Positions 1 through 10,186 are shown, counted from the stretch's first letter. The stretch is DNA of 64,000 nucleotides from Acanthornis magna (GCA_036785705.1 JAWUZG010000015.1:5967001-6031000); one strand, 5' to 3'. Notes: generated from the sequence alone by a model not told the origin. Numbers and translations: made by a program.

Positions 1-1270
1 TTAAAGGGCGCAGCATGAGGTCAGCACATGGTCACAGCCTAGAATCCTGCATGGGCTTCCTGTCCCGTCCCTGGTGCAATCCTCGGAGGTGGGAGCTCTG
101 TGCACGTTTTTCTAGATCTCTCCTTCTGGCTTTGTCTCTGCCTGTCTTTCTTCTCCTACTTCTCTTTGCCTAGAACTTTTGGCTAACATAGCATTTTGTA
201 TGTTTCAGGGTTCTTCTCCGTGGGCTCAGTTGATGCTCGACAAATGCTAAATTAACACTGAGTACTGCTCTGGTAAGTAGTTGAGAGTTGAATTCTATGT
301 TGTATTTCATCCTTTGCCGAAGATGGTTTATTTTTGAGCATTTGATTTTGATCCTTTTGCCAGTAAGGCTTCAGTGTGATTTTCACCTCTTGACTATATC
401 TGGTGGGGATTTCTCCTTTGCGCTAAGAGAGAGCAGTAGAACCCTGAGTTAAACCGCTGGATCTAAGGCTCCAGGGCTTAACAGGTGCCTCCATTGCCAA
501 CTGCACACGTTTTAATCTGTGCCACCTATGGTGCTGAGCCCCTCTGGCCCAGTGCCAAGCTGCCCTCAGGGGGGTGGGTCAGGCTGGAGAGATCTAAAGG
601 GCCTGGAGCTCCAGCAACACTGGCGCTGGAAAGGGCCTGCCGAGGCCATTGCAGCAGCGCCCCAACATTGCTGCTCCTCCATCTTTCTGAGGTGGAAAAC
701 CCAGGTAGTGTGTTGGGGTAATTAGCTAGGGCTAGGGTTAGGGTTCCGCCTAGGGTTAGGGTTAGGAGATCTAAAGGGCCGCGAGCTCCAGGAGCACTGG
801 CGCTGGAAAGGGCCTGCCAAGACGAACGCGGCAAGGCCCCAACCTTGCTGCTCCCACACCTTTCTGATCTGGACCCCCCACAGGGGTGGGCACCTCGGCC
901 CCAGCCCCAGGCTCGGGCCTAGGCTGCCCTGTGGCTCGGGCTTAGGCTTCAGAGAGCTGTGGAGTCTACAGCTGCAGGGACGCTGGCACTGGACAGGACA
1001 TTGCAAGGGCATCCATCACGGCAGGCTGCTGCCAGAGACTGGATGTTCCGTGGCTCTAAACATCCGGGAATGGCCTGTGTCTGTTGCGAGGGGCCAGCTG
1101 GGTTTTGCTGACGGTGAGGCCTTCAGCGCCTGCTGCGGCCCCAGAGCCGCCCCAAGGCCTGGCTGAGCTGTCAGCCCTGGACTCTTGGGCTGGCAGTGCT
1201 CACCTGGGCCCTGAGTGGCCATGAGACCAGCAGTCCCAACTGAGGGCTGGGGACATGAAGGCCATGGGGC
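1..1270 (+). repeat. Satellite copy 1
   Basis: 1,270 bp: short class (one TCTCT) with one G lost from the GGGG run near 222-224. It has the CGACAA variant near 238 and telomere-like block 724-766 reading GGTTCCGCC. The 3' end is a mosaic: A-like GCAAGGG, ATCACGG and CCGGGAA, then B-like CTGTTGCG, CCGCCCC and ATGAGACC. Confidence 0.95.
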
Positions 1271-2546
1271 TTAAAGGGCGCAGCATGAGGTCAGCACATG
1301 GTCACAGCCTAGAATCCTGCATGGGCTTCCTGTCCCGTCCCTGGTGCAATCCTCGGAGGTGGGAGCTCTGTGCACGTTTTTCTAGATCTCTTCTCTCCTT
1401 CTGGCTTTGTCTCTGCCTGTCTTTCTTCTCCTACTTCTCTTTGCCTAGAACTTTTGGCTAACATAGCATTTTGTATGTTTCAGGGTTCTTCTCCGTGGGG
1501 CTCAGTTGATGCTAGGTAAATGCTAAATTAACACTGAGTACTGCTCTGGTAAGTAGTTGAGAGTTGAATTCTATGTTGTATTTCATCCTTTGCCGAAGAT
1601 GGTTTATTTTTGAGCATTTGATTTTGATCCTTTTGCCAGTAAGGCTTCAGTGTGATTTTCACCTCTTGACTATATCTGGTGGGGATTTCTCCTTTGCGCT
1701 AAGAGAGAGCAGTAGAACCTGAGTTAAACCGCTGGATCTAAGGCTCCAGGGCTTAACAGGTGCCTCCATTGCCAACTGCACACGTTTTAATCTGTGCCAC
1801 CTATGGTGCTGAGCCCCTCTGGCCCAGTGCCAAGCTGCCCTCAGGGGGGTGGGTCAGGCTGGAGAGATCTAAAGGGCCTGGAGCTCCAGCAACACTGGCG
1901 CTGGAAAGGGCCTGCCGAGGCCATTGCAGCAGCGCCCCAACATTGCTGCTCCTCCATCTTTCTGAGGTGGAAAACCCAGGTAGTGCTGTTGGGGTAATTA
2001 GCTAGGGCTAGGGTTAGGGTTACGCCTAGGGTTAGGGTTAGGAGATCTAAAGGGCCGCGAGCTCCAGGAGCACTGGCGCTGGAAAGGGCCTGCCAAGACG
2101 AACGCGGCAAGGCCCCAACCTTGCTGCTCCCACACCTTTCTGATCTGGACCCCCCACAGGGGTGGGCACCTCGGCCCCAGCCACAGGCTCGGGCCTAGGC
2201 TGCCCTGTGGCTCGGGCTTAGGCTTCAGAGAGCTGTGGAGTCTACAGCTGCAGGGACGCTGGCACTGGACAGGACATTGCAAGGGCATCCATCACGGCAG
2301 GCTGCTGCCAGAGACTGGATGTTCCGTGGCTCTAAACATCCGGGAATGGCCTGTGTCTGCTGCGAGGGGCCAGCTGGGTTTTGCTGACGGTGAGGCCTTC
2401 AGCGCCTGCTGCGGCCCCAGAGCCGCTCCAAGGCCTGGCTGAGCTGTCAGCCCTGGACTCTTGGGCTGGCAGTGCTCACCTGGGCCCTGAGTGGCCATGA
2501 GACCAGCAGTCCCAACTGAGGGCTGGGGACATGAAGGCCATGGGGC
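1271..2546 (+). repeat. Satellite copy 2
   Basis: 1,276 bp, long class (TCTCT twice). AGGTAA variant. Two compensating indels: one C lost in the CCC near 1718, and one extra C at 1985 just before the telomere-like block 2000-2042 (GGTTACGCC). CAGCCACAGG variant. 3' end A-like except for ATGAGACC, which is unusual in being followed by a short-class copy. Confidence 0.95.
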
Positions 2547-2662
2547 TTAAAGGGCGCAGCATGAGGTCAGCACATGGTCACAGCCTAGAATCCTGCATGG
2601 GCTTCCTGTCCCGTCCCTGGTGCAATCCTCGGAGGTGGGAGCTCTGTGCACGTTTTTCTAGA

Positions 2663-2716
2663 TCTCTCCTTCTGGCTTTGTCTCTGCCTGTCTTTCTTCT
2701 CCTACTTCTCTTTGCC
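2663..2716 (+). repeat. Pyrimidine-rich tract with the 5-bp length polymorphism (reference copy)
   Basis: About 54 bases that are nearly all C and T on the + strand, beginning inside TCTAGATCTCTCC and ending at GCC just before TAG. Short copies have one TCTCT here, and long copies have two in tandem. In copies 4, 9, 33, 36, 38 and 47 the first of the two reads TCTCA. This one site explains the 1,271 versus 1,276 bp classes. Confidence 0.93.
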
Positions 2717-2717
2717 T

Positions 2718-2821
2718 AGAACTTTTGGCTAACATAGCATTTTGTATGTTTCAGGGTTCTTCTCCGTGGGGCTCAGTTGATGCTAGGTAAATGCTAAATT
2801 AACACTGAGTACTGCTCTGGT
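2718..2821 (+). other. Splice-site-like pair flanking a 100-bp or 65-bp segment (reference copy)
   Basis: The pyrimidine tract ends in CCTAG (AG 2718-2719), an acceptor-like arrangement. A second, TTTCAG, follows with AG at 2753-2754. A strong donor-like CTG/GTAAGT has its GT at 2820-2821. The enclosed segment would be 2720-2819 or 2755-2819. Copies with AGGTAA offer a weaker extra donor-like GT at 2787-2788, absent from CGACAA copies. The pattern recurs in every copy because the copies are recent. No transcript evidence is available from sequence. Confidence 0.3.
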
Positions 2822-3027
2822 AAGTAGTTGAGAGTTGAATTCTATGTTGTATTTCATCCTTTGCCGAAGATGGTTTATTTTTGAGCATTTGATTTTGATC
2901 CTTTTGCCAGTAAGGCTTCAGTGTGATTTTCACCTCTTGACTATATCTGGTGGGGATTTCTCCTTTGCGCTAAGAGAGAGCAGTAGAACCCTGAGTTAAA
3001 CCGCTGGATCTAAGGCTCCAGGGCTTA
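2720..3027 (+). repeat. AT-rich part of the unit (reference copy)
   Basis: About 300 bp clearly richer in A and T than the rest, from AGAACTTTTGG to the GGGCTTAACAGG junction. It contains the EcoRI site GAATTC at 2837-2842, the only one I saw per unit, and the variable sites AGGTAA/CGACAA, GTAAGT/GTAAGC, AGATGG/AGATAG and CCAGTA/CCAATA. It has no coding potential that I can see. It may derive from an old dispersed element, but I do not recognise one. Confidence 0.7.
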
Positions 3028-3136
3028 ACAGGTGCCTCCATTGCCAACTGCACACGTTTTAATCTGTGCCACCTATGGTGCTGAGCCCCTCTGGCCCAGT
3101 GCCAAGCTGCCCTCAGGGGGGTGGGTCAGGCTGGAG

Positions 3137-3313
3137 AGATCTAAAGGGCCTGGAGCTCCAGCAACACTGGCGCTGGAAAGGGCCTGCCGAGGCCATTGCA
3201 GCAGCGCCCCAACATTGCTGCTCCTCCATCTTTCTGAGGTGGAAAACCCAGGTAGTGTGTTGGGGTAATTAGCTAGGGCTAGGGTTAGGGTTCCGCCTAG
3301 GGTTAGGGTTAGG
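3137..3313 (+). repeat. GC-rich sub-repeat 1, ending in the telomere-like block (reference copy)
   Basis: 177 bp from AGATCTAAAGGG to the base before the next AGATCTAAAGGG. Its first 105 bp or so align with sub-repeat 2 through shared words such as AGATCTAAAGGGCC, ACTGGCGCTGGAAAGGG and TTGCTGCTCC. The alignment fades before the telomere-like block. The same layout holds in all 50 complete copies. Confidence 0.88.
3271..3313 (+). repeat. Degenerate telomere-like block (reference copy; one per unit)
   Basis: 43 bp made of TAGGGC, TAGGGT and TTAGGG words, split by a CCGCC or ACGCC spacer. All 50 complete copies have it in the same orientation, with coordinates given in each copy's entry. By my reading it holds three matches to the published TRF1/TRF2 Myb-domain site YTAGGGTTR, or four when the spacer starts with A. 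Five GGG runs give G-quadruplex potential on the + strand. It is an interstitial telomeric sequence, not a functional chromosome end. Confidence 0.93.
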
Positions 3314-3499
3314 AGATCTAAAGGGCCGCGAGCTCCAGGAGCACTGGCGCTGGAAAGGGCCTGCCAAGACGAACGCGGCAAGGCCCCAACCTTGCTGCTC
3401 CCACACCTTTCTGATCTGGACCCCCCACAGGGGTGGGCACCTCGGCCCCAGCCCCAGGCTCGGGCCTAGGCTGCCCTGTGGCTCGGGCTTAGGCTTCAG
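3314..3499 (+). repeat. GC-rich sub-repeat 2 (reference copy)
   Basis: About 186 bp beginning AGATCTAAAGGGCCGCG. It is a diverged copy of sub-repeat 1 at a fixed offset of 177 bp. Its 3' part contains GGCTCGGGCCTAGG and GGCTCGGGCTTAGG, which look like decayed telomeric repeats in the position where sub-repeat 1 has its TTAGGG block. Confidence 0.8.
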
Positions 3500-3600
3500 A
3501 GAGCTGTGGAGTCTACAGCTGCAGGGACGCTGGCACTGGACAGGACATTGCAAGGGCATCCATCACGGCAGGCTGCTGCCAGAGACTGGATGTTCCATGG
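3500..3600 (+). repeat. Possible decayed sub-repeat 3 (reference copy)
   Basis: AGCTGCAGGGACGCTGGCACTGG lies 186 bp after the equivalent words of sub-repeat 2 (AGCTCCAGGAGCACTGG) and aligns with it imperfectly. It is preceded by the decayed telomere-like words noted above. The match is short and may be partly chance; the right limit is approximate. Confidence 0.45.
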
Positions 3601-3817
3601 CTCTAAACATCCAGGAATGGCCTGTGTCTGTTGCGAGGGGCCAGCTGGGTTTTGCTGACGGTGAGGCATTCAGCGCCTGCTGCGGCCCCAGAGCCGCCCC
3701 AAGGCCTGGCTGAGCTGTCAGCCCTGGACTCTTGGGCTGGCAGTGCTCACCTGGGCCCTGAGTGGCCATGAGACCAGCAGTCCCAACTGAGGGCTGGGGA
3801 CATGAAGGCCATGGGGC

Positions 3818-5097
3818 TTAAAGGGCGCAGCATGAGGTCGGTCAGCACATGGTCACAGCCTAGAATCCTGCATGGGCTTCCTGTCCCGTCCCTGGTGCAA
3901 TCCTCGGAGGTGGGAGCTCTGTGCACGTTTTTCTAGATCTCATCTCTCCTTCTGGCTTTGTCTCTGCCTGTCTTTCTTCTCCTACTTCTCTTTGCCTAGA
4001 ACTTTTGGCTAACATAGCATTTTGTATGTTTCAGGGTTCTTCTCCGTGGGGCTCATTTGATGCTAGGTAAATGCTAAATTAACACTGAGTACTGCTCTGG
4101 TAAGTAGTTGAGAGTTGAATTCTATGTTGTATTTCATCCTTTGCCGAAGATGGTTTATTTTTGAGCATTTGATTTTGATCCTTTTGCCAGTAAGGCTTCA
4201 GTGTGATTTTCACCTCTTGACTATATCTGGTGGGGATTTCTCCTTTGCGCTAAGAGAGAGCAGTAGAACCCTGAGTTAAACCGCTGGATCTAAGGATCCA
4301 GGGCTTAACAGGTGCCTCCCTTGCCAACTGCACACGTTTTAATCTGTGCCACCTATGGTGCTGAGCCCCTCTGGCCCAGTGCCAAGCTGCCCTCAGGGGG
4401 GTGGGTCAGGCTGGAGAGATCTAAAGGGCCTGGAGCTCCAGCAACACTGGCGCTGGAAAGGGCCTGCCGAGGCCATTGCAGCAGCACCCCAACATTGCTG
4501 CTCCTCCATCTTTCTGAGGTGGAAAACCCAGGTAGTGTGTTGGGGTAATTAGCTAGGGCTAGGGTTAGGGTTCCGCCTAGGGTTAGGGTTAGGAGATCTA
4601 AAGGGCCGCGAGCTCCAGGAGCACTGGCGCTGGAAAGGGCTTGCCAAGACGAACACGGCAAGGCCCCAACCTTGCTGCTCCCACACCTTTCTGATCTGGA
4701 CCCCCCACAGGGGTGGGCACCTCGGCCCCAGCCCCAGGCTCGGGCCTAGGCTGCCCTGTGGCTCGGGCTTAGGCTTCAGAGAGCTGTGGAGTCTACAGCT
4801 GCAGGGACGCTGGCACTGGACAGGACATTGCAAGGGCATCCATCACGGCAGGCTGCTGCCAGAGACTGGATGTTCCATGGCTCTAAACATCCAGGAATGG
4901 CCTGTGTCTGCTGCGAGGGGCCAGCTGGGTTTTGCTGACGGTGAGGCATTCAGCGCCTGCTGCGGCCCCAGAGCCGCCCCAAGGCCTGGCTGAGCTGTCA
5001 GCCCTGGACTCTTGGGCTGGCAGTGCTCACCTGGGCCCTGAGTGGCCATGTGACCAGCAGTCCCAGCTGAGGGCTGGGGACATGAAGGCCATGGGGC
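3818..5097 (+). repeat. Satellite copy 4, longest (1,280 bp)
   Basis: Long class with the TCTCA-TCTCT form, plus a 4-bp tandem duplication of GGTC at 3836-3843. It has the most private changes in the window: A at 4296, C at 4320, T at 4641 and A at 4655. It also has CATTTG in place of CAGTTG, GCACCCC, and telomere-like block 4551-4593 (GGTTCCGCC). The 3' end mixes GCAAGGG and CCAGGAA with ATGTGACC. Confidence 0.95.
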
Positions 5098-6368
5098 TTA
5101 AAGGGCGCAGCATGAGGTCAGCACATGGTCACAGCCTAGAATCCTGCATGGGCTTCCTGTCCCGTCCCTGGTGCAATCCTCGGAGGTGGGAGCTCTGTGC
5201 ACGTTTTTCTAGATCTCTCCTTCTGGCTTTGTCTCTGCCTGTCTTTCTTCTCCTACTTCTCTTTGCCTAGAACTTTTGGCTAACATAGCATTTTGTATGT
5301 TTCAGGGTTCTTCTCCGTGGGGCTCAGTTGATGCTCGACAAATGCTAAATTAACACTGAGTACTGCTCTGGTAAGTAGTTGAATGTTGAATTCTATGTTG
5401 TATTTCATCCTTTGCCGAAGATGGTTTATTTTTGAGCATTTGATTTTGATCCTTTTGCCAGTAAGGCTTCAGTGTGATTTTCACCTCTTGACTATATCTG
5501 GTGGGGATTTCTCCTTTGCGCTAAGAGAGAGCAGTAGAACCCTGAGCTAAACCGCTGGATCTAAGGCTCCAGGGCTTAACAGGTGCCTCCATTGCCAACT
5601 GCACACGTTTTAATCTGTGCCACCTATGGTGCTGAGCCCCTCTGGCCCAGTGCCAAGCTGCCCTCAGGGGGGTGGGTCAGGCTGGAGAGATCTAAAGGGC
5701 CTGGAGCTCCAGCAACACTGGCGCTGGAAAGGGCCTGCCGAGGCCATTGCAGCAGCGCCCCAACATTGCTGCTCCTCCATCTTTCTGAGGTGGAAAACCC
5801 AGGTAGTGTGTTGGGGTAATTAGCTAGGGCTAGGGTTAGGGTTCCGCCTAGGGTTAGGGTTAGGAGATCTAAAGGGCCGCGAGCTCCAGGAGCACTGGCG
5901 CTGGAAAGGGCCTGCCAAGACGAACGCAGCAAGGCCCCAACCTTGCTGCTCCCACACCTTTCTGATCTGGACCCCCCACAGGGGTGGGCACCTCGGCCCC
6001 AGCCCCAGGCTCGGGCCTAGGCTGCCCTGTGGCTCGGGCTTAGGCTTCAGAGAGCTGTGGAGTCTACAGCTGCAGGGACGCTGGCACTGGACAGGACATT
6101 GCGAGGGCATCCATCATGGCAGGCTGCTGCCAGAGACTGGATGTTCCGTGGCTCTAAACATCCGGGAATGGCCTGTGTCTGCTGCGAGGGGCCAGCTGGG
6201 TTTTGCTGACGGTGAGGCCTTCAGCGCCTGCTGCGGCCCCAGAGCCGCTCCAAGGCCTGGCTGAGCTGTCAGCCCTGGACTCTTGGGCTGGCAGTGCTCA
6301 CCTGGGCCCTGAGTGGCCATGTGACCAGCAGTCCCAGCTGAGGGCTGGGGACATGAAGGCCATGGGGC
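5098..6368 (+). repeat. Satellite copy 5
   Basis: 1,271 bp, short class, CGACAA variant, followed by GTTGAATG in place of GTTGAGAG, and GAGCTAAA. Telomere-like block 5822-5864 (GGTTCCGCC). A at 5928 in the second sub-repeat is shared with copy 28. 3' end mixed: GCGAGGG and ATCATGG (B-like) then CCGGGAA, CCGCTCC and ATGTGACC (A-like). Confidence 0.95.
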
Positions 6369-7639
6369 TTAAAGGGCGCAGCATGAGGTCAGCACATGGT
6401 CACAGCCTAGAATCCTGCATGGGCTTCCTGTCCCGTCCCTGGTGCAATCCTCGGAGGTGGGAGCTCTGTGCACGTTTTTCTAGATCTCTCCTTCTGGCTT
6501 TGTCTCTGCCTGTCTTTCTTCTCCTACTTCTCTTTGCCTAGAACTCTTGGCTAACATAGCATTTTGTATGTTTCAGGGTTCTTCTCCATGGGGCTCAGTT
6601 GATGCTAGGTAAATGCTAAATTAACACTGAGTACTGCTCTGGTAAGTAGTTGAGAGTTGAATTCTATGTTGTATTTCATCCTTTGCCGAAGATGGTTTAT
6701 TTTTGAGCATTTGATTTTGATCCTTTTGCCAGTAAGGCTTCAGTGTGATTTTCACCTCTTGACTATATCTGGTGGGGATTTCTCCTTTGCGCTAAGAGAG
6801 AGCAGTAGAACCCTGAGTTAAACCGCTGGATCTAAGGCTCCAGGGCTTAACAGGTGCCTCCATTGCCAACTGCACACGTTTTAATCTGTGCCACCTATGG
6901 TGCTGAGCCCCTCTGGCCCAGTGCCAAGCTGCCCTCAGGGGGGTGGGTCAGGCTGGAGAGATCTAAAGGGCCTGGAGCTCCAGCAACACTGGCGCTGGAA
7001 AGGGCCTGCCGAGGCCATTGCAGCAGCGCCCCAACATTGCTGCTCCTCCATCTTTCTGAGGTGGAAAACGCAGGTAGTGTGTTGGGGTAATTAGCTAGGG
7101 CTAGGGTTAGGGTTACGCCTAGGGTTAGGGTTAGGAGATCTAAAGGGCCGCGAGCTCCAGGAGCACTGGCGCTGGAAAGGGCCTGCCAAGACGAACGCGG
7201 CAAGGCCCCAACCTTGCTGCTCCCACACCTTTCTGATCTGGACCCCCCACAGGGGTGGGCACCTCGGCCCCAGCCCCAGGCTCGGGCCTAGGCTGCCCTG
7301 TGGCTCGGGCTTAGGCTTCAGAGAGCTGTGGAGTCTACAGCTGCAGGGACGCTGGCACTGGACAGGACATTGCGAGGGCATCCATCACGGCAGGCTGCTG
7401 CCAGAGACTGGATGTTCCGTGGCTCTAAACATCTGGGAATGGCCTGTGTCTGCTGCGAGGGGCCAGCTGGGTTTTGCTGACGGTGAGGCCTTCAGCGCCT
7501 GCTGCGGCCCCAGAGCCGCTCCAAGGCCTGGCTGAGCTGTCAGCCCTGGACTCTTGGGCTGGCAGTGCTCACCTGGGCCCTGAGTGGCCATGTGACCAGC
7601 AGTCCCAGCTGAGGGCTGGGGACATGAAGGCCATGGGGC
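6369..7639 (+). repeat. Satellite copy 6
   Basis: 1,271 bp, short class, AGGTAA. Private C at 6545 and A at 6588. AAAACGCAGG variant, telomere-like block 7093-7135 (GGTTACGCC). 3' end GCGAGGG, ATCACGG, ATGTGACC, and the form CATCTGGG seen elsewhere only in copy 9. Confidence 0.95.
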
Positions 7640-8910
7640 TTAAAGGGCGCAGCATGAGGTCAGCACATGGTCACAGCCTAGAATCCTGCATGGGCTTCCT
7701 GTCCCGTCCCTGGTGCAAACCTCGGAGGTGGGAGCTCTGTGCACGTTTTTCTAGATCTCTCCTTCTGGCTTTGTCTCTGCCTGTCTTTCTTCTCCTACTT
7801 CTCTTTGCCTAGAACTTTTGGCTAACATAGCATTTTGTATGTTTCAGGGTTCTTCTCCGTGGGGCTCAGTTGATGCTCGACAAATGCTAAATTAACACTG
7901 AGTACTGCTCTGGTAAGCAGTTGAGAGTTGAATTCTATGTTGTATTTCATCCTTTGCCGAAGATGGTTTATTTTTGAGCATTTGATTTTGATCCTTTTGC
8001 CAGTAAGGCTTCAGTGTGATTTTCACCTCTTGACTATATCTGGTGGGGATTTCTCCTTTGCGCTAAGAGAGAGCAGTAGAACCCTGAGCTAAACCGCTGG
8101 ATCTAAGGCTCCAGGGCTTAACAGGTGCCTCCATTGCCAACTGCACACGTTTTAATCTGTGCCACCTATGGTGCTGAGCCCCTCTGGCCCAGTGCCAAGC
8201 TGCCCTCAGGGGGGTGGGTCAGGCTGGAGAGATCTAAAGGGCCTGGAGCTCCAGCAACACTGGCGCTGGAAAGGGCCTGCCGAGGCCATTGCAGCAGCGC
8301 CCCAACATTGCTGCTCCTCCATCTTTCTGAGGTGGAAAACCCAGGTAGTGTGTTGGGGTAATTAGCTAGGGCTAGGGTTAGGGTTCCGCCTAGGGTTAGG
8401 GTTAGGAGATCTAAAGGGCCGCGAGCTCCAGGAGCACTGGCGCTGGAAAGGGCCTGCCAAGACGAACGCGGCAAGGCCCCAACCTTGCTGCTCCCACACC
8501 TTTCTGATCTGGACCCCCCACAGGGGTGGGCACCTCGGCCCCAGCCCCAGGCTCGGGCCTAGGCTGCCCTGTGGCTCGGGCTTAGGCTTCAGAGAGCTGT
8601 GGAGTCTACAGCTGCAGGGACGCTGGCACTGGACAGGACATTGCAAGGGCATCCATCACGGCAGGCTGCTGCCAGAGACTGGATGTTCCGTGGCTCTAAA
8701 CATCCGGGAATGGCCTGTGTCTGTTGCGAGGGGCCAGCTGGGTTTTGCTGACGGTGAGGCCTTCAGCGCCTGCTGCGGCCCCAGAGCCGCCCCAAGGCCT
8801 GGCTGAGCTGTCAGCCCTGGACTCTTGGGCTGGCAGTGCTCACCTGGGCCCTGAGTGGCCATGAGACCAGCAGTCCCAACTGAGGGCTGGGGACATGAAG
8901 GCCATGGGGC
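7640..8910 (+). repeat. Satellite copy 7
   Basis: 1,271 bp, short class, CGACAA. Private A at 7719. The donor-like site reads GTAAGC rather than GTAAGT, as in copies 10 and 29. GAGCTAAA as in copy 5. Telomere-like block 8364-8406 (GGTTCCGCC). 3' end same mosaic as copy 1, ending ATGAGACC. Confidence 0.95.
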
Positions 8911-10186
8911 TTAAAGGGCGCAGCATGAGGTCAGCACATGGTCACAGCCTAGAATCCTGCATGGGCTTCCTGTCCCATCCCTGGTGCAATCCTCGGAGGT
9001 GGGAGCTCTGTGCACATTTTTCTAGATCTCTTCTCTCCTTCTGGCTTTGTCTCTGCCTGTCTTTCTTCTCCTACTTCTCTTTGCCTAGAACTTTTGGCTA
9101 ACATAGCATTTTGTATGTTTCAGGGTTCTTCTCCGTGGGGCTCAGTTGATGCTAGGTAAATGCTAAATTAACACTGAGTACTGCTCTGGTAAGTAGTTGA
9201 GAGTTGAATTCTATGTTGTATTTCATCCTTTGCCGAAGATGGTTTATTTTTGAGCATTTGATTTTGATCCTTTTGCCAGTAAGGCTTCAGTGTGATTTTC
9301 ACCTCTTGACTATATCTGGTGGGGATTTCTCCTTTGCGCTAAGAGAGAGCAGTAGAACCCTGAGTTAAACCGCTGGATCTAAGGCTCCAGGGCTTAACAG
9401 GTGCCTCCATTGCCAACTGCACACGTTTTAATCTGTGCCACCTATGGTGCTGAGCCCCTCTGGCCCAGTGCCAAGCTGCCCTCAGGGGGGTGGGTCAGGC
9501 TGGAGAGATCTAAAGGGCCTGGAGCTCCAGCAACACTGGCGCTGGAAAGGGCCTGCCGAGGCCATTGCAGCAGCGCCCCAACATTGCTGCTCCTCCATCT
9601 TTCTGAGGTGGAAAACCCAGGTAGTGTGTTGGGGTAATTAGCTAGGGCTAGGGTTAGGGTTCCGCCTAGGGTTAGGGTTAGGAGATCTAAAGGGCCGCGA
9701 GCTCCAGGAGCACTGGCGCTGGAAAGGGCCTGCCAAGACGAACGCGGCAAGGCCCCAACCTTGCTGCTCCCACACCTTTCTGATCTGGACCCCCCACAGG
9801 GGTGGGCACCTCGGCCCCAGCCCCAGGCTCGGGCCTAGGCTGCCCTGTGGCTCGGGCTTAGGCTTCAGAGAGCTGTGGAGTCTACAGCTGCAGGGACGCT
9901 GGCACTGGACAGGACATTGCAAGGGCATCCATCACGGCAGGCTGCTGCCAGAGACTGGATGTTCCGTGGCTCTAAACATCCGGGAATGGCCTGTGTCTGT
10001 TGCGAGGGGCCAGCTGGGTTTTGCTGACGGTGAGGCATTCAGCGCCTGCTGCGGCCCCAGAGCCGCCCCAAGGCCTGGCTGAGCTGTCAGCCCTGGACTC
10101 TTGGGCTGGCAGTGCTCACCTGGGCCCTGAGTGGCCATGTGACCAGCAGTCCCAGCTGAGGGCTGGGGACATGAAGGCCATGGGGC
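8911..10186 (+). repeat. Satellite copy 8
   Basis: 1,276 bp, long class (TCTCT twice), AGGTAA. Private A at 8977 and A at 9016, both CpG transitions. Telomere-like block 9640-9682 (GGTTCCGCC). 3' end like copy 1 but with GAGGCATTCAG and ATGTGACC, so it breaks the usual pairing with the long-class copy that follows. Confidence 0.95.

Larger units (their letters stand above)
2547..3817 (+). repeat. Satellite copy 3 (reference copy for internal features)
   Basis: 1,271 bp, short class, AGGTAA variant, telomere-like block 3271-3313 reading GGTTCCGCC. The 3' end starts A-like (GCAAGGG, ATCACGG) and continues B-like (CCAGGAA, CTGTTGCG, CCGCCCC, ATGAGACC). It carries GAGGCATTCAG, shared only with copies 4 and 8. 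No indels against the consensus, so internal features are mapped on this copy. Confidence 0.95.

Noticed and set aside
1..20. Window start as a true array boundary
   Set aside because: The first copy begins at an arbitrary phase, and the sequence at base 1 is found in the middle of the continuous array at 1271 and later. No junction is visible.
724..766. A true telomere or telomere-fusion point
   Set aside because: The block is 43 bp, degenerate and identically placed in 50 copies, so it is part of the satellite unit and not a chromosome end or single fusion scar.
485..834. Recurring overlapping open frames on both strands (62-125 codons) in every copy, as possible protein genes
   Set aside because: Four or more frames are open over the same GC-rich bases, several need GTG starts, and none shows a recognisable domain. 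Indels and stops (for example at 37865, 3836-3843 and near 15248) break or refuse them in single copies without consequence. They follow from GC-rich sequence poor in stop codons.
1265..1290. A fourth ~180-bp sub-repeat at TTAAAGGGCGCAGC
   Set aside because: TAAAGGGCGCAGC resembles TAAAGGGCCGCGAGC of sub-repeat 2. The offset (about 500 bp) is not a multiple of 180, and the similarity stops after about 15 bases.
3100..3125. CTCF site at the CCCTCAGGGGGG run
   Set aside because: The AGGGGG core resembles the motif, but flanking positions mismatch at several places. The match is too weak to annotate by eye.
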